Assembly: GCA_041494245.1 (NCBI GenBank)
Contig: JBGQAK010000019.1
Coordinates: 7,435-71,434 of the forward strand
DNA from: RBG-13-68-16 sp041494245
GTDB taxonomy: Bacteria > Acidobacteriota > Thermoanaerobaculia > Thermoanaerobaculales > Thermoanaerobaculaceae
DNA: 64,000 bases
Direction of reading: 5' to 3'
The notes below the pieces were generated by a model. The model did no database searches and was not told the DNA's origin. It saw only the letters and a program-made list of their open reading frames with translations. Each line of letters opens with the position of its first letter. Position 1 is the stretch's first letter. Both the position numbers and the translations under genes were made by a program. This document shows, piece by piece, positions 54,005 through 62,300 of the stretch.

Positions 54005-55060
54005 ATGCCCGTGGTGCTCGCGCTGGCGGTGGCCGCGGCTGCGTCCGCCTGCTCCCACCACCGCGCGCCCGAGATGGAGGGCGCCCGGCGCGCCGCGAAG
54101 CACGCCGTCGCGATCGTCCGCCCCACCGCCCCGAAGCAGGCCAGACTCATCGAGCAGCTGGTCGCGCTGGCCGAGATCGCGACGGCCGCGGAGGCGAACG
54201 CCCCGTGGTGGGTGGGATCTCTCGGGAGGACCCAGGCGGCGTGGCTGCGCGTCGCGCATGCGTCGCACGAGGCCACGGCGTCCGTCACGTCCGTGCTCAA
54301 CCAGGCCCGAATGAGCCACAGTACAGTGTACCCCGACGTGCGCAACGAGGTGGTCCGCGCGCAGGCCGAGATCAGAGAGGCGGGCATGTCGCGCCGCGAA
54401 GCGGCGGCGATGGAGAACGCCATCATGGGCCTGAAGCTTTCCGAGAAGCTGGCCGCCGCCGGGCGTCACGGGCAGGCGTTGGACGAGCTGCGGGCCGCGC
54501 GCGAGAATGCGGCCATCATCCACCACACATGGGCGTCGCTGCACGCGCGTCTGGCGGACCCTGCCAACCTGCGGATGTGGCGGCAGTGGGGGGACCTCAC
54601 GATCGAGGAGAGCCGGCAGACGGGCGACTCGGTGATCCTGGTGGACAAGTTGCGCCGGAGGGTCACGATCTACCGCGCCGGCCAGTCGGTCGTCCGTTTC
54701 CCGGCGGAGCTGGGCGCCAACGGTTTGCGCCGCAAGGAGCACGCAGGCGACCGCGCGACCCCCGAGGGGATGTACACGGTGGTCCAGATCAAGGAGGCGC
54801 CGCGCACCAAGTTCCACAAGGCGCTCCTGCTCAACTATCCCAACGACGAGGACCGCATGCGCTTCGCGCTCGGTCAGCGCCGGGGGGAGATCTCGGCCAG
54901 GGCGGGGATCGGAAGCTTGATCGAGATCCACGGTGCCGGCGGCGAGGGCAGGGACTGGACGGACGGGTGTATTGCGTTGACCAATGAGGACATGGACCGC
55001 CTGTTCCAGCAGGTGCGTCTCGGAACTGCGGTTACCATTGTCGGGACCTATGAGCACTGA
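54005..55060 (+). CDS. L,D-transpeptidase (YkuD) lipoprotein
   Basis: A 351-aa periplasmic enzyme with a YkuD domain that cross-links peptidoglycan 3-3 or attaches lipoproteins to it. The active site is His309 in IEIHGAGG and Cys322 in DWTDGCIALTNEDM, both present. The N-terminal ~190 residues are helical and unrelated. The signal MPVVLALAVAAAASAC ends in a lipobox-like SAC but lacks a basic n-region. An upstream in-frame TTG at 53954 would supply one (NRRR) and place the hairpin inside the coding sequence, so the start is uncertain. It overlaps the second transpeptidase gene by 11 nt. Confidence 0.88.
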   Translation: MPVVLALAVAAAASACSHHRAPEMEGARRAAKHAVAIVRPTAPKQARLIEQLVALAEIATAAEANAPWWVGSLGRTQAAWLRVAHASHEATASVTSVLNQARMSHSTVYPDVRNEVVRAQAEIREAGMSRREAAAMENAIMGLKLSEKLAAAGRHGQALDELRAARENAAIIHHTWASLHARLADPANLRMWRQWGDLTIEESRQTGDSVILVDKLRRRVTIYRAGQSVVRFPAELGANGLRRKEHAGDRATPEGMYTVVQIKEAPRTKFHKALLLNYPNDEDRMRFALGQRRGEISARAGIGSLIEIHGAGGEGRDWTDGCIALTNEDMDRLFQQVRLGTAVTIVGTYEH

Positions 55061-55748
55061 GCCCGAGGTGGACACCCATCTCGAGGGGCCAGCGCCGAAG
55101 AAGCGGTGGCTGCCCGTCGTAGGGCTGTTCTTCGCGGCCGTCGCGGTGCTGTGCTGCGGGAGCGCCGCGGTGCTCGCGCGCCTCGGCCGGCCGTTCGTCG
55201 CCAGTTCCTTCAACGCCACGCCGTCCGCGGCCTTTATAGACGCCGACGCTTCTCTCCTGCGCAGGCGCGCAGTAGCGGCCGAGAAGGAGATCGAGAGGGT
55301 CCACCCCAAGGGGGTCTACATCGTCGTGGATACCTACCGGAACCGGCTCCAGCTGGTCAAGAACGGCAAGGTCATCCGGACGGCGGTCTGCTCGACGGGG
55401 ACCGGCATCGTGCTGAAGGACCCGCGCAACGGGAAGACCTGGATCTTCGACACCCCATTGGGGGAGCGCACGGTTGAGAGAAAGGTGAAGCACCCGGTGT
55501 GGGCCAAGCCGGACTGGGCGTTCGTCGAGGAGGGCGTGATTCCGCCCAAAGACCCGAACGAGCGCTTCGACGACGCCTCGCTGGGGGACTACGCCCTCTA
55601 CATCGGGGACGGCTACATCATCCACGGGACGCTCTTCAAGAGCCTCCTCGGCCGCCGCGTCACCCACGGGTGCATCAGGCTCGGCGACGAGGATCTGGAG
55701 TTCTTCTACAAGCATGCGCCGATCGGCACTCGCGTGTATCTCTATTAG
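55050..55748 (+). CDS. L,D-transpeptidase (YkuD), membrane-anchored
   Basis: A 232-aa protein with an N-terminal membrane anchor (WLPVVGLFFAAVAVLCCGSAAVLA) and a YkuD domain. Features are YIVVDTYRNRLQLVKNGKVI, the folding segment CSTGTG, YIIHGTLFKSLLGRRVTHGCIRLG with His and Cys208, and DLEFFYKHAPIGTRVYLY. All catalytic residues are present. It begins inside the preceding transpeptidase gene and overlaps the following one by 35 nt. Cross-linking of peptidoglycan or attachment of the coiled-coil lipoprotein two genes upstream is a reasonable inference. Confidence 0.93.
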   Translation: MSTEPEVDTHLEGPAPKKRWLPVVGLFFAAVAVLCCGSAAVLARLGRPFVASSFNATPSAAFIDADASLLRRRAVAAEKEIERVHPKGVYIVVDTYRNRLQLVKNGKVIRTAVCSTGTGIVLKDPRNGKTWIFDTPLGERTVERKVKHPVWAKPDWAFVEEGVIPPKDPNERFDDASLGDYALYIGDGYIIHGTLFKSLLGRRVTHGCIRLGDEDLEFFYKHAPIGTRVYLY

Positions 55749-56400
55749 CCTGGCGGCCGCGGGCGCCAGGGCGGGGGACGTTCCGCCCGACGCCGCCCGC
55801 GTGGCCACGCTTGAGATGGAAGCCGGACTGGCCAAGCGGCCCTCCGTCTACCTCGTCCTGGACCCCCAGCGCAGGATGCTCGAGATCAAGGCGCGAGGCA
55901 CGGTCCTGGACACGATCCAGCTCGCAGGCATCGAGATCATGAGCCAGCAGCCGGTGCTGCGCGCCCAGCACCCCACCCACCCCCCGATCCCTGCAGTGTG
56001 GACCGTGAAGGAGGGCCCCGGCGACACCGACCGCGAGGTGGTCGCCCCCAAGGAACTGCGGCCGGCCCCCAAGGATGACGAGGAGGGTGAGTCGGCCGAG
56101 CCCACTCCGGGCGCGATCCCTGCCGCGCCGACGCCCACCCCGACACCGGTGCCGATGCCGCCTCCGTCCTACCGCAGCCGGCTCACCAACGGCTGGGACA
56201 TCTGGATTACCGACCGGCTCCCGCCGCAGAGTTTTTTCGGCACGCTCATGGCGGCGGTGCGCGACGGATGGCGCCGCTTGCGCGGGCTCGGCGAGGACCA
56301 CGTCCCGGCCGTCACGCTGGCGATGACCGACGAGGACGCGCGCCGCGTCCACCATCTCATGCGCAGCGGCACACCGATCCTCATCGTGAGCGAGCTGTAG
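55714..56400 (+). CDS. Secreted protein with a degenerate YkuD-like N-terminus
   Basis: A 228-aa exported protein (signal RRSALACISISLAAAGARA). Residues about 44-75 (SVYLVLDPQRRMLEIKARGTVLDTIQLAGIE) follow the opening strands of the neighbouring L,D-transpeptidase, but no HGCxRL motif and no catalytic Cys exist. A Pro/Thr-rich stretch (about 125-150) leads to a C-terminal segment AVTLAMTDEDARRVHHLMRSGTPILIV, which resembles the last helix and strand after the Cys in YkuD domains. It may be a non-catalytic partner or regulator of the two upstream enzymes. It overlaps the second transpeptidase gene by 35 nt. Confidence 0.7.
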   Translation: MRRSALACISISLAAAGARAGDVPPDAARVATLEMEAGLAKRPSVYLVLDPQRRMLEIKARGTVLDTIQLAGIEIMSQQPVLRAQHPTHPPIPAVWTVKEGPGDTDREVVAPKELRPAPKDDEEGESAEPTPGAIPAAPTPTPTPVPMPPPSYRSRLTNGWDIWITDRLPPQSFFGTLMAAVRDGWRRLRGLGEDHVPAVTLAMTDEDARRVHHLMRSGTPILIVSEL

Positions 56401-56440
56401 CCACCGGCCGCCCGCCCAGACAAAACACATCAGACACAAG

Positions 56441-56460
56441 AACCCTCCACCAGGAGGGTT
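56441..56460. terminator. Bidirectional terminator between convergent genes
   Basis: AACCCTCC, loop ACCA, GGAGGGTT: a perfect 8-bp stem between the plus-strand YkuD-like gene and the minus-strand TPR gene, with T-rich sequence on both sides. Confidence 0.75.
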
Positions 56461-56502
56461 CGTTGCCTATTGCCTTTCTTGTCTATTCCCTCTTACCTGC
56501 TT

Positions 56503-59370
56503 CTAGTTGGAGCGAAGCTTGGAGATCCGGTCGGCGACGTCGCGGTAGGTCGGGTCCGTGGACGCCAACATCGTGAAGGTCGCCAGCGCAGAAGCCGTGT
56601 TGCCGGCCGCTTCCTGCGCGCGGCCGAGCTCGTACTGGAGGCCCTGCTCCACCTCGGAAGGCAGCCCCTCGGCGGTGAGCGCCCGCGAGTACCACTCGGC
56701 CGCCTGCTCGGCGAGCCCCTTGTCCATGTAGCACGCGCCAATCATGCTGGCGCTCTCGACCAGGTAGTCGGGGGACTTCGCCGAGAGCTGGAACTCGCCG
56801 ATCGCCTCCTCCAGAAGGCCCATCTCGCGGTACGCGAGACCAAGGTTGAAGTGAGTGTCGTAGTCCTCCTCGTGCACCTGCTCGGCCACCCCGCGCTGGA
56901 ACTCCTTGAACAGCTCCTCGATCGAGACCTCGCCGTCCATCCCGGAGCCAGTCGCCTGGGCCACCATTTCCTCCTCGGCGAGTTCCTTTTCCAGCTCAGC
57001 GGCCAGATCGAAGAACTGCTCCTCCTCACTGAACAGCTCAGCGGCCGAGCCCCGTGCCGCCGCTTCCGGTCTCTCCTCGTCCCAGCCGCGCGCCTTCAGG
57101 AGCGCCTGGCGCGCGACGACGTCGGGGTGCTCCGGAAACGCGTCACGGACCTTGTACAAGAGCCTGCCGGCGTCGTCGAGGAGACCCTGCTGGATCAGGA
57201 AGTCGAGCTCGCGGAGCTGCTCCTCGCCCGGCCCCGCCAGGACGCCCGCGACCTCAACCAGCTCGACCGCCTCGTCGAGCACCTCGACCGCCTCCGGTTC
57301 CGGCTTCGGGGCGGCCGGGGACGGGGGCACCGACGGGGGAGCAGGCGCGTCGGAAGCAGGAGCGTGCACAGCAGGGGCGGCGGCACCGGGCTCCCTCAGG
57401 CCGAGCATGGCCTCGAGGTTGTCTAGCCGGACCGCGCCGGTGGGAGCCCGGCGCGCCTCGGCGGGCCGCTCCGGTCTTGCGGGTCTGGCAACCGCGGCGA
57501 AGCCGCCGAATGGGGGCGTCTCGGCCGCGCTCTCGGGGGCGGTGATCTGCGCGGCGAGCTCGTCGAGGCTGATCTCGGGCACCGGCAGGGAAAGCTCGAC
57601 GGGAGGTTCCGGCGCCTGCGGGGCCGGAGCGTGCGGGACCTCGGCAAACGCCGACAGCGCGTCTCGCGCACCCGCCGCATCGCGGGCGCTCAACGGCGAG
57701 GGCATCTCCACCGGGGGCGCGGCCACGTGCGGGATCTCCGTTTGTGGGATCTCCACTCGTGGCATTTCGACACGCGGCATCTGGGTCCGCGGCACCGGCG
57801 CGCGCTCCGTCTCAACCGGGGCGGGTGGAGGAGGAGGCACCGCCTCTGTTCCGCGTGCCCAGGCCACGGCCCTGCCCAGCTCCACGCCCATTGTGTCCAC
57901 GCCGCTGAGGGAGGTGAAGAGCTCGCGGCCACGCGCATGCCCGGGGTCGATCGAAAGCAGCCGCTCGAGGTGTGCCACGGCCTTGTCGGTCAGGCCGTAC
58001 TTGGCGAAGACCACGGCCTCCGTGTAGAGCTCTTCCAGGTTCGCTTCGGCCGGGGAGGGTTCCGCCTCAAACAGCTCCGCCGGCACGGGCGGGGGGGGCA
58101 CGGCCTCGGCGGGAGCGGCCCCACCGGCGTCGAAATCCACCTCCACGTACTCCAGCTCCTGGCCTTTTTGCGCCGCGGCGGGCGGGGGCGGCGGGGGCGC
58201 CGAGACACCCAGCTCCTTGAGACGCTTCGCAAAGAGCGTGTTCGTGGGGTCCTGCTGGGCCAACCCCTGGTACAGCTGGACCGCCTCGGACTTCCGCCCC
58301 TCCCGGAAGTAGACGTCGGCGAGAGCGGTCTCGATGTTCACGACCATGTCGGCGTCGTTCTGCTGGCTGAAGACCTTGAGCGCCCGCTCCAGGATCTCCG
58401 CGTTGCCGGCGTTGCTCCTCAGCAGCCGCTCGACCAGGGTGCCCGCCCGGCGAAGGTCGTTGGCCTCCAGCAGGCTGTCCACGGTCGCCAGCAGGGCGTC
58501 GCTCGCCTCGAGGGCCCCGCCGCTACGCGCCATGACCTCGCTGTAAAGCTGAACGATGTCGGCACGCCCGCCCGCCTGCGGCATCACCTCCTCGACCAGC
58601 TTGCGCGCGGCTTCCACGTCGCCGACTTCGAGCGAAGCCCGCGCGGCGGCACGCTTCAGCTCGATGCCGCCCTTGGTGGCGCCGAGCGCCTTCCTGGCCA
58701 GCTCGAGCGCCTGGGTCGCCCGCCCGGCGGCGAGCAGCGCGTCCACGCACGGAGCGATGAACTCCCCGTGCTCGGTTTTGAGATCGAGCGCGCGGTGGTA
58801 GAGCTTGACGGCCTCGTCCAGCTTCCCGCGCCCGAGCAGCGCGCGGCCCAGGGCGTCGATCTCGGTGCCCACGGACGCAACGTCCCCGAGCTGCACCGAG
58901 AGGTCGATGAGCTTGGCGCGCGCCTGGAAGTTGCTCGGCTCCAGCTCGATCAGGCGGCGGTAGATCCGCACCGCCTCCTTGGGCTGCTTCGAGCGCAGGA
59001 ACCAGTCGGCGAGCGTGAGCAGCTGCTGGCGCCCCTCGACGACGAGGCCCTGCTTGAAGTAGAGATCGGCGAGTTCCTCGTAGGTATCGGTGCGGCTGGG
59101 ATCGAGACGGTTGACCTTTTTGTAGATCGCGACGGCCTTGAGGAAGAAGCCGTCCTCGGCGAAGTGGATCGCGATGCGCTGGTAGACGTCGATGGCTTCC
59201 GGGATGCGCGAGGCCCGCACCAGGAGGTCGCCCAGGCGGTTCAGGGAGTTGGTGTCGCGGGGGGTCTGGTCGACCGCGCGCTTGTACTCCTTGATGGCGG
59301 CATCCAGCTTGCCCTTCGCGGCGAGCTTCTCCGCCTCCTGGATGATCAGATCGCGCTTCGACGTCGACAT
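56503..59370 (-). CDS. Large cytoplasmic TPR-repeat protein
   Basis: A 955-aa protein without signal peptide. The N-terminal ~370 residues are TPR units (AIKEYKRAVDQTPRDTNSLNRLGDLLV and so on). A long Pro/Ala/Val/Glu-rich low-complexity region with short pseudo-repeats (RVEMPRVEIPQTEIPH) follows, about 390-690. A second TPR block closes the protein (THFNLGLAYREMGLLEEAIGEFQLS, YYMDKGLAEQAAEWYSRAL-like). Similar architectures occur in delta-proteobacterial and acidobacterial gliding or assembly proteins, but no function can be assigned. The ATG at 59370 is used; a TAGGAT box is found about 28 nt upstream. It follows rnhB by 21 bp. Confidence 0.85.
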   Translation of the reverse strand: MSTSKRDLIIQEAEKLAAKGKLDAAIKEYKRAVDQTPRDTNSLNRLGDLLVRASRIPEAIDVYQRIAIHFAEDGFFLKAVAIYKKVNRLDPSRTDTYEELADLYFKQGLVVEGRQQLLTLADWFLRSKQPKEAVRIYRRLIELEPSNFQARAKLIDLSVQLGDVASVGTEIDALGRALLGRGKLDEAVKLYHRALDLKTEHGEFIAPCVDALLAAGRATQALELARKALGATKGGIELKRAAARASLEVGDVEAARKLVEEVMPQAGGRADIVQLYSEVMARSGGALEASDALLATVDSLLEANDLRRAGTLVERLLRSNAGNAEILERALKVFSQQNDADMVVNIETALADVYFREGRKSEAVQLYQGLAQQDPTNTLFAKRLKELGVSAPPPPPPAAAQKGQELEYVEVDFDAGGAAPAEAVPPPPVPAELFEAEPSPAEANLEELYTEAVVFAKYGLTDKAVAHLERLLSIDPGHARGRELFTSLSGVDTMGVELGRAVAWARGTEAVPPPPPAPVETERAPVPRTQMPRVEMPRVEIPQTEIPHVAAPPVEMPSPLSARDAAGARDALSAFAEVPHAPAPQAPEPPVELSLPVPEISLDELAAQITAPESAAETPPFGGFAAVARPARPERPAEARRAPTGAVRLDNLEAMLGLREPGAAAPAVHAPASDAPAPPSVPPSPAAPKPEPEAVEVLDEAVELVEVAGVLAGPGEEQLRELDFLIQQGLLDDAGRLLYKVRDAFPEHPDVVARQALLKARGWDEERPEAAARGSAAELFSEEEQFFDLAAELEKELAEEEMVAQATGSGMDGEVSIEELFKEFQRGVAEQVHEEDYDTHFNLGLAYREMGLLEEAIGEFQLSAKSPDYLVESASMIGACYMDKGLAEQAAEWYSRALTAEGLPSEVEQGLQYELGRAQEAAGNTASALATFTMLASTDPTYRDVADRISKLRSN

Positions 59371-59391
59371 GAGGATGCCGTCTACCCCCGC

Positions 59392-60003
59392 TTATCCTAG
59401 CACACGCAACGGTTTGAAGCTTCGCCGGTGATGCTCGGACGGACCCAGCCGGCGCAGCGCCGCGAGGTGCGCCGGCGAGGGGTAACCCTTGTTGCTCTCC
59501 CAGCCGTAGCCGGGGGCCTCGAGCGCCAGCCGCACCATGGTTTCGTCCCGCACGACCTTCGCCACGATGGAGGCGGCGGCCACACAGAGGTAGCGGGCGT
59601 CGGCTCGCACCTCGGCGCGCTGCGCAACCATCAGGCCCGGCAGGGCAACCGCGTCGATGACCACCAGCCCCGGGGTCCGCGCCAGGGAGAGCACCGCCTC
59701 CACCATCGCGGCGCGCGTCGCTTCCAGGATGTTCAGGCGGTCGATGTCGGCCGGGCCGCGGTGCGCCACCGCGCAGCAAACCGCCTTCTCGAGGATCTCG
59801 GCGGCGAGGCGGCAGCGCTTCTTGGGGGAGAGGCGCTTGGAGTCGTCCAAGCCAACCACCGGCCTGCCGGGATCGAGGATGACCGCCGCGACCGTGACAG
59901 GGCCCGCGACGGCCCCGCGTCCTACCTCGTCCACGCCGGCGATCAGGCCGTACGTTGCCTCGAGTTGCCGGTCAAGCGCACCGTCGGGCGGCGCGGCTCT
60001 CAC
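59392..60003 (-). CDS. rnhB: Ribonuclease HII
   Basis: A 203-aa type 2 RNase H that removes ribonucleotides from DNA. The active-site signature IAGVDEVGRGAVAGPV supplies the Asp-Glu pair, with DDSKRLSPKKR, VVIDAVALPG and AAASIVAKVVRDE further on. The GTG at 60003 overlaps the rplS TGA (GTGA). rplS-rnhB adjacency is common. The C-terminal PLRVLG is close to the usual end. Confidence 0.97.
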   Translation of the reverse strand: MRAAPPDGALDRQLEATYGLIAGVDEVGRGAVAGPVTVAAVILDPGRPVVGLDDSKRLSPKKRCRLAAEILEKAVCCAVAHRGPADIDRLNILEATRAAMVEAVLSLARTPGLVVIDAVALPGLMVAQRAEVRADARYLCVAAASIVAKVVRDETMVRLALEAPGYGWESNKGYPSPAHLAALRRLGPSEHHRRSFKPLRVLG

Positions 60004-60347
60004 TGACGGTCGTAGTCCTCCTCGAGGCGCGCGGCCTTGCCCTTGAGCGTCCGTAGGTAGTACAGCTTGGCCCTGCGGACACGGCCGTGGCGCACGACCT
60101 CGATGCGGTCGATGCTCGGGGAGTGGACCGGGAAGATCCTCTCCACCCCAATGCTGTAGGAGACCTTGCGCACCGTGAAGCTCTCGCGCACACCGCCCCC
60201 ACGACGCCCGATCACCACGCCCTCGAAAACCTGGATGCGTTCCTTCTCGCCCTCGCGGACCTTGACGTGCACCCGCACCGTATCACCCGGCCCAAAGTCC
60301 GGGAGATTCCCGCGCATCTGCTCCTTTTCGAGCTCGCGAATGTCCAT
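60000..60347 (-). CDS. rplS: 50S ribosomal protein L19
   Basis: A 115-aa L19 with FGPGDTVRVHVKVREGEKERIQVFEGVVIGRRGGGVRESFTVRK-type sequence (seen in pieces), GVERIFPVHSP and RRAKLYYLRTLKGKAARL. It sits at the 30S/50S interface. Its position after trmD is the standard rpsP-rimM-trmD-rplS order, here with khpA between rpsP and rimM. Confidence 0.98.
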   Translation of the reverse strand: MDIRELEKEQMRGNLPDFGPGDTVRVHVKVREGEKERIQVFEGVVIGRRGGGVRESFTVRKVSYSIGVERIFPVHSPSIDRIEVVRHGRVRRAKLYYLRTLKGKAARLEEDYDRQ

Positions 60348-60411
60348 GACAGACCTCCAACTTCACCGCGCTCGAGCAGGACGTGGCGCGGAAGGGGGAT
60401 TATACACACCT

Positions 60412-61206
60412 TCAACGGTTGCGGGAAGGGTCCGGGGGTTCTCCGGGGGGGTCGGGCGGCAGGGCGATCCCCTCCTCCCCGGCCACCGCCCGTACCGTCC
60501 TGCGCGTCTCGGGGGGCAGCGCGGCCCAGGCGGCGCGGATCAGGTCCGGCCTGCGCCTGAGCGTCAGGCGGACCGCTTCCTCCAGGCGCCACCGCCGCAC
60601 CGCCTCGTGGTCGCCCGAGGACAGCACCCCGGGCACCTCACGGCCCTCGAACTCGCGCGGTCGCGTGTAGACGGGGTGGTCCAACAGGCCCGACGTGAAG
60701 GAATCGGCCGCCACCGAGCCGGGGTCCCCGACCACGCCCGGCAGGTGCCTGGCCGCCGCGTCGAGCATGGCGAGCGCGGCCAGTTCTCCGCCCGAGAGCA
60801 CGAAGTCGCCGAGAGAGATCTCGTCCGCGCGCAGGATCTCGCGGACGCGCTCGTCGAACCCCTCGTAGCGGCCGCAGACGAACAGCAGGCGGGGGTAGGC
60901 GGCCAGCTCGCGGGCGACGGCATCGTCGAAGCTCCGCCCGCGCGGGTCCGGCAGCACCACGTGGGGCTCTCCGGCCATCGCCGTCACGTCGCGCACCGCC
61001 GGCACAACGGCGGGGGCCATCAGCACCATGCCGGGGCCGCCGCCGTACGGCTCGTCGTCCACCTGCCCGTAACGGTTGACCGCCCACCTGCGCAGGTCGT
61101 GCACGCGCATGTCGAGCAGGCCCGCGGCGCCCGCCCGGCCGAGCACGCCCACGGCCAGGTACGGTTCGATCGCCGCCGGGAAGAGGGTTAGGATGTCACA
61201 GCGCAT
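60412..61206 (-). CDS. trmD: tRNA (guanine-N1)-methyltransferase
   Basis: A 264-aa SPOUT methyltransferase making m1G37 in tRNAs. The trefoil-knot motifs YGGGPGMVL, CGRYEGFDERV and EISLGDFVLSGGELAAL are present. The ATG at 61206 overlaps rimM by 11 nt; a longer frame from 61242 lacks conservation. The C-terminus is Pro-rich (ALPPDPPGEPPDPS), an unusual but harmless extension. Confidence 0.97.
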   Translation of the reverse strand: MRCDILTLFPAAIEPYLAVGVLGRAGAAGLLDMRVHDLRRWAVNRYGQVDDEPYGGGPGMVLMAPAVVPAVRDVTAMAGEPHVVLPDPRGRSFDDAVARELAAYPRLLFVCGRYEGFDERVREILRADEISLGDFVLSGGELAALAMLDAAARHLPGVVGDPGSVAADSFTSGLLDHPVYTRPREFEGREVPGVLSSGDHEAVRRWRLEEAVRLTLRRRPDLIRAAWAALPPETRRTVRAVAGEEGIALPPDPPGEPPDPSRNR

Positions 61207-61729
61207 CGTCGTCGAAGAGCCCGCGCGGAGGGTCGACCACAACGGCGCGTGCCGCCAGGTCGACCTTTACCACGATCGGGGCCGCGAACGGCACCAGCAC
61301 CTCGCCCCCCTCCGTCGCCACCGCCAGAAGAGGCGTGCCGGGGCCGGTCTGTAGGTCCGTCACGTCACCCAGAGCGGTGCCGTCCGCGAGCACACACCGG
61401 CAGCCGACCAGCTCGTGCTCGTAGTAGTAGTTCGCCGGCAGCTTCGAGCGCTCCTGGGCGGGGAGGAAGACCCAGAGGCCGCGCCAGCCCTCGACGTCCT
61501 CGCGCGTGAAGGCGCCGACGAAGCTGAGCAGCCAGTCTCCCTTGTGGAAACGGACGCGGTGGATGACCTTCCTGAACTCCGGGGCGGTCTGTCCGATGCC
61601 GACCTCAACCCCCGGCACCAGGCGCTCGGGGAAGTCGGTCAGCGTCTCGACCGCGACCTCGCCGTGCACCCCGTGGGGACGACGTACCCGCCCCACCGCC
61701 AGCCAGCTGGCTTCGGGGCCGTCGGCCAT
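61196..61729 (-). CDS. rimM: Ribosome maturation factor RimM
   Basis: A 177-aa 16S rRNA processing factor that binds S19. The N-terminal domain has VGRVRRPHGVHGEVAVETLTDFPERL. The C-terminal PRC-barrel part has YYYEHELVGCRCVLADGTALGDV, LVPFAAPIVVKVDL and DPPRGLFDD. The ATG at 61729 directly follows the khpA stop (0 bp gap). The order matches rpsP-khpA-rimM-trmD. Confidence 0.97.
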   Translation of the reverse strand: MADGPEASWLAVGRVRRPHGVHGEVAVETLTDFPERLVPGVEVGIGQTAPEFRKVIHRVRFHKGDWLLSFVGAFTREDVEGWRGLWVFLPAQERSKLPANYYYEHELVGCRCVLADGTALGDVTDLQTGPGTPLLAVATEGGEVLVPFAAPIVVKVDLAARAVVVDPPRGLFDDDAL

Positions 61730-61960
61730 CTACTCGAGGATCTCGAGCACGAAGCGCTTGCGGATCTTCATGCCGCCGGCCGCCAGCAGGGTGCGCATCG
61801 CCCGTGCCGTCTTGCCCTGCTTACCGATGACCTTGCCGAGATCCTCCGTCGCGACGCGCAGCTCGAGCACGGTGGTCTGTTCGCCCTGGACCTCGCGCAC
61901 CTGCACCTTGTCGGGTTGGTCAACGAGCGCCTTCGCGATCTGTTCGATGAGCTCCTTCAT
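61730..61960 (-). CDS. khpA: KH-domain RNA-binding protein KhpA
   Basis: A 76-aa single KH-domain protein with the GxxG-type loop VIGKQGKTARAMRTLL and the family start MKELIEQIAKALVDQPDKVQV. KhpA proteins bind RNA, often with KhpB, and influence cell division and translation. Its position between rpsP and rimM is conserved in many phyla. Confidence 0.95.
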   Translation of the reverse strand: MKELIEQIAKALVDQPDKVQVREVQGEQTTVLELRVATEDLGKVIGKQGKTARAMRTLLAAGGMKIRKRFVLEILE

Positions 61961-61992
61961 GCGCGCCTCCCAGTCAGCCGTGTGTGGCGGTC

Positions 61993-62229
61993 CTAGGTCG
62001 TGGTCTTTTCGAGCAAGCTCTTCACCGTCGGCGAAAGGTGCGCCCCACGCGCCACCCAGTACTCAACGCGCGCACGGTCGATCGTCACCTCCACCGGCTT
62101 GCTGCGGGGATTGTAGAAACCCACCTCCTCCAGCACCGCCGCCGTCGGCGGTTTCCGGCGATCGGAGACAACCACGCGATACACCGGGCGCTTGTTGGAG
62201 CCCATTCGCCGCAGTCGAATCATCAGCAT
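61993..62229 (-). CDS. rpsP: 30S ribosomal protein S16
   Basis: A 78-aa S16 with MIRLRRMGSNKRPVYRVVVSDRR and VGFYNPRS, the conserved N-terminal part, and VEYWVARGAHLSPTVKSLL near the end. The ATG at 62229 (MLMIRL) is 8-9 nt from AAGGAG; the ATG at 62223 would be the conserved MIRL start but lies farther away. It leads the ribosomal/tRNA-modification block after ffh. Confidence 0.98.
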   Translation of the reverse strand: MLMIRLRRMGSNKRPVYRVVVSDRRKPPTAAVLEEVGFYNPRSKPVEVTIDRARVEYWVARGAHLSPTVKSLLEKTTT

Positions 62230-62300
62230 CGAGATCTCTCCTTACCTAGCTTCGCGGACGAACCGCGAACGCGTATTGTACCAAAACGCGCTCCTGGCCT

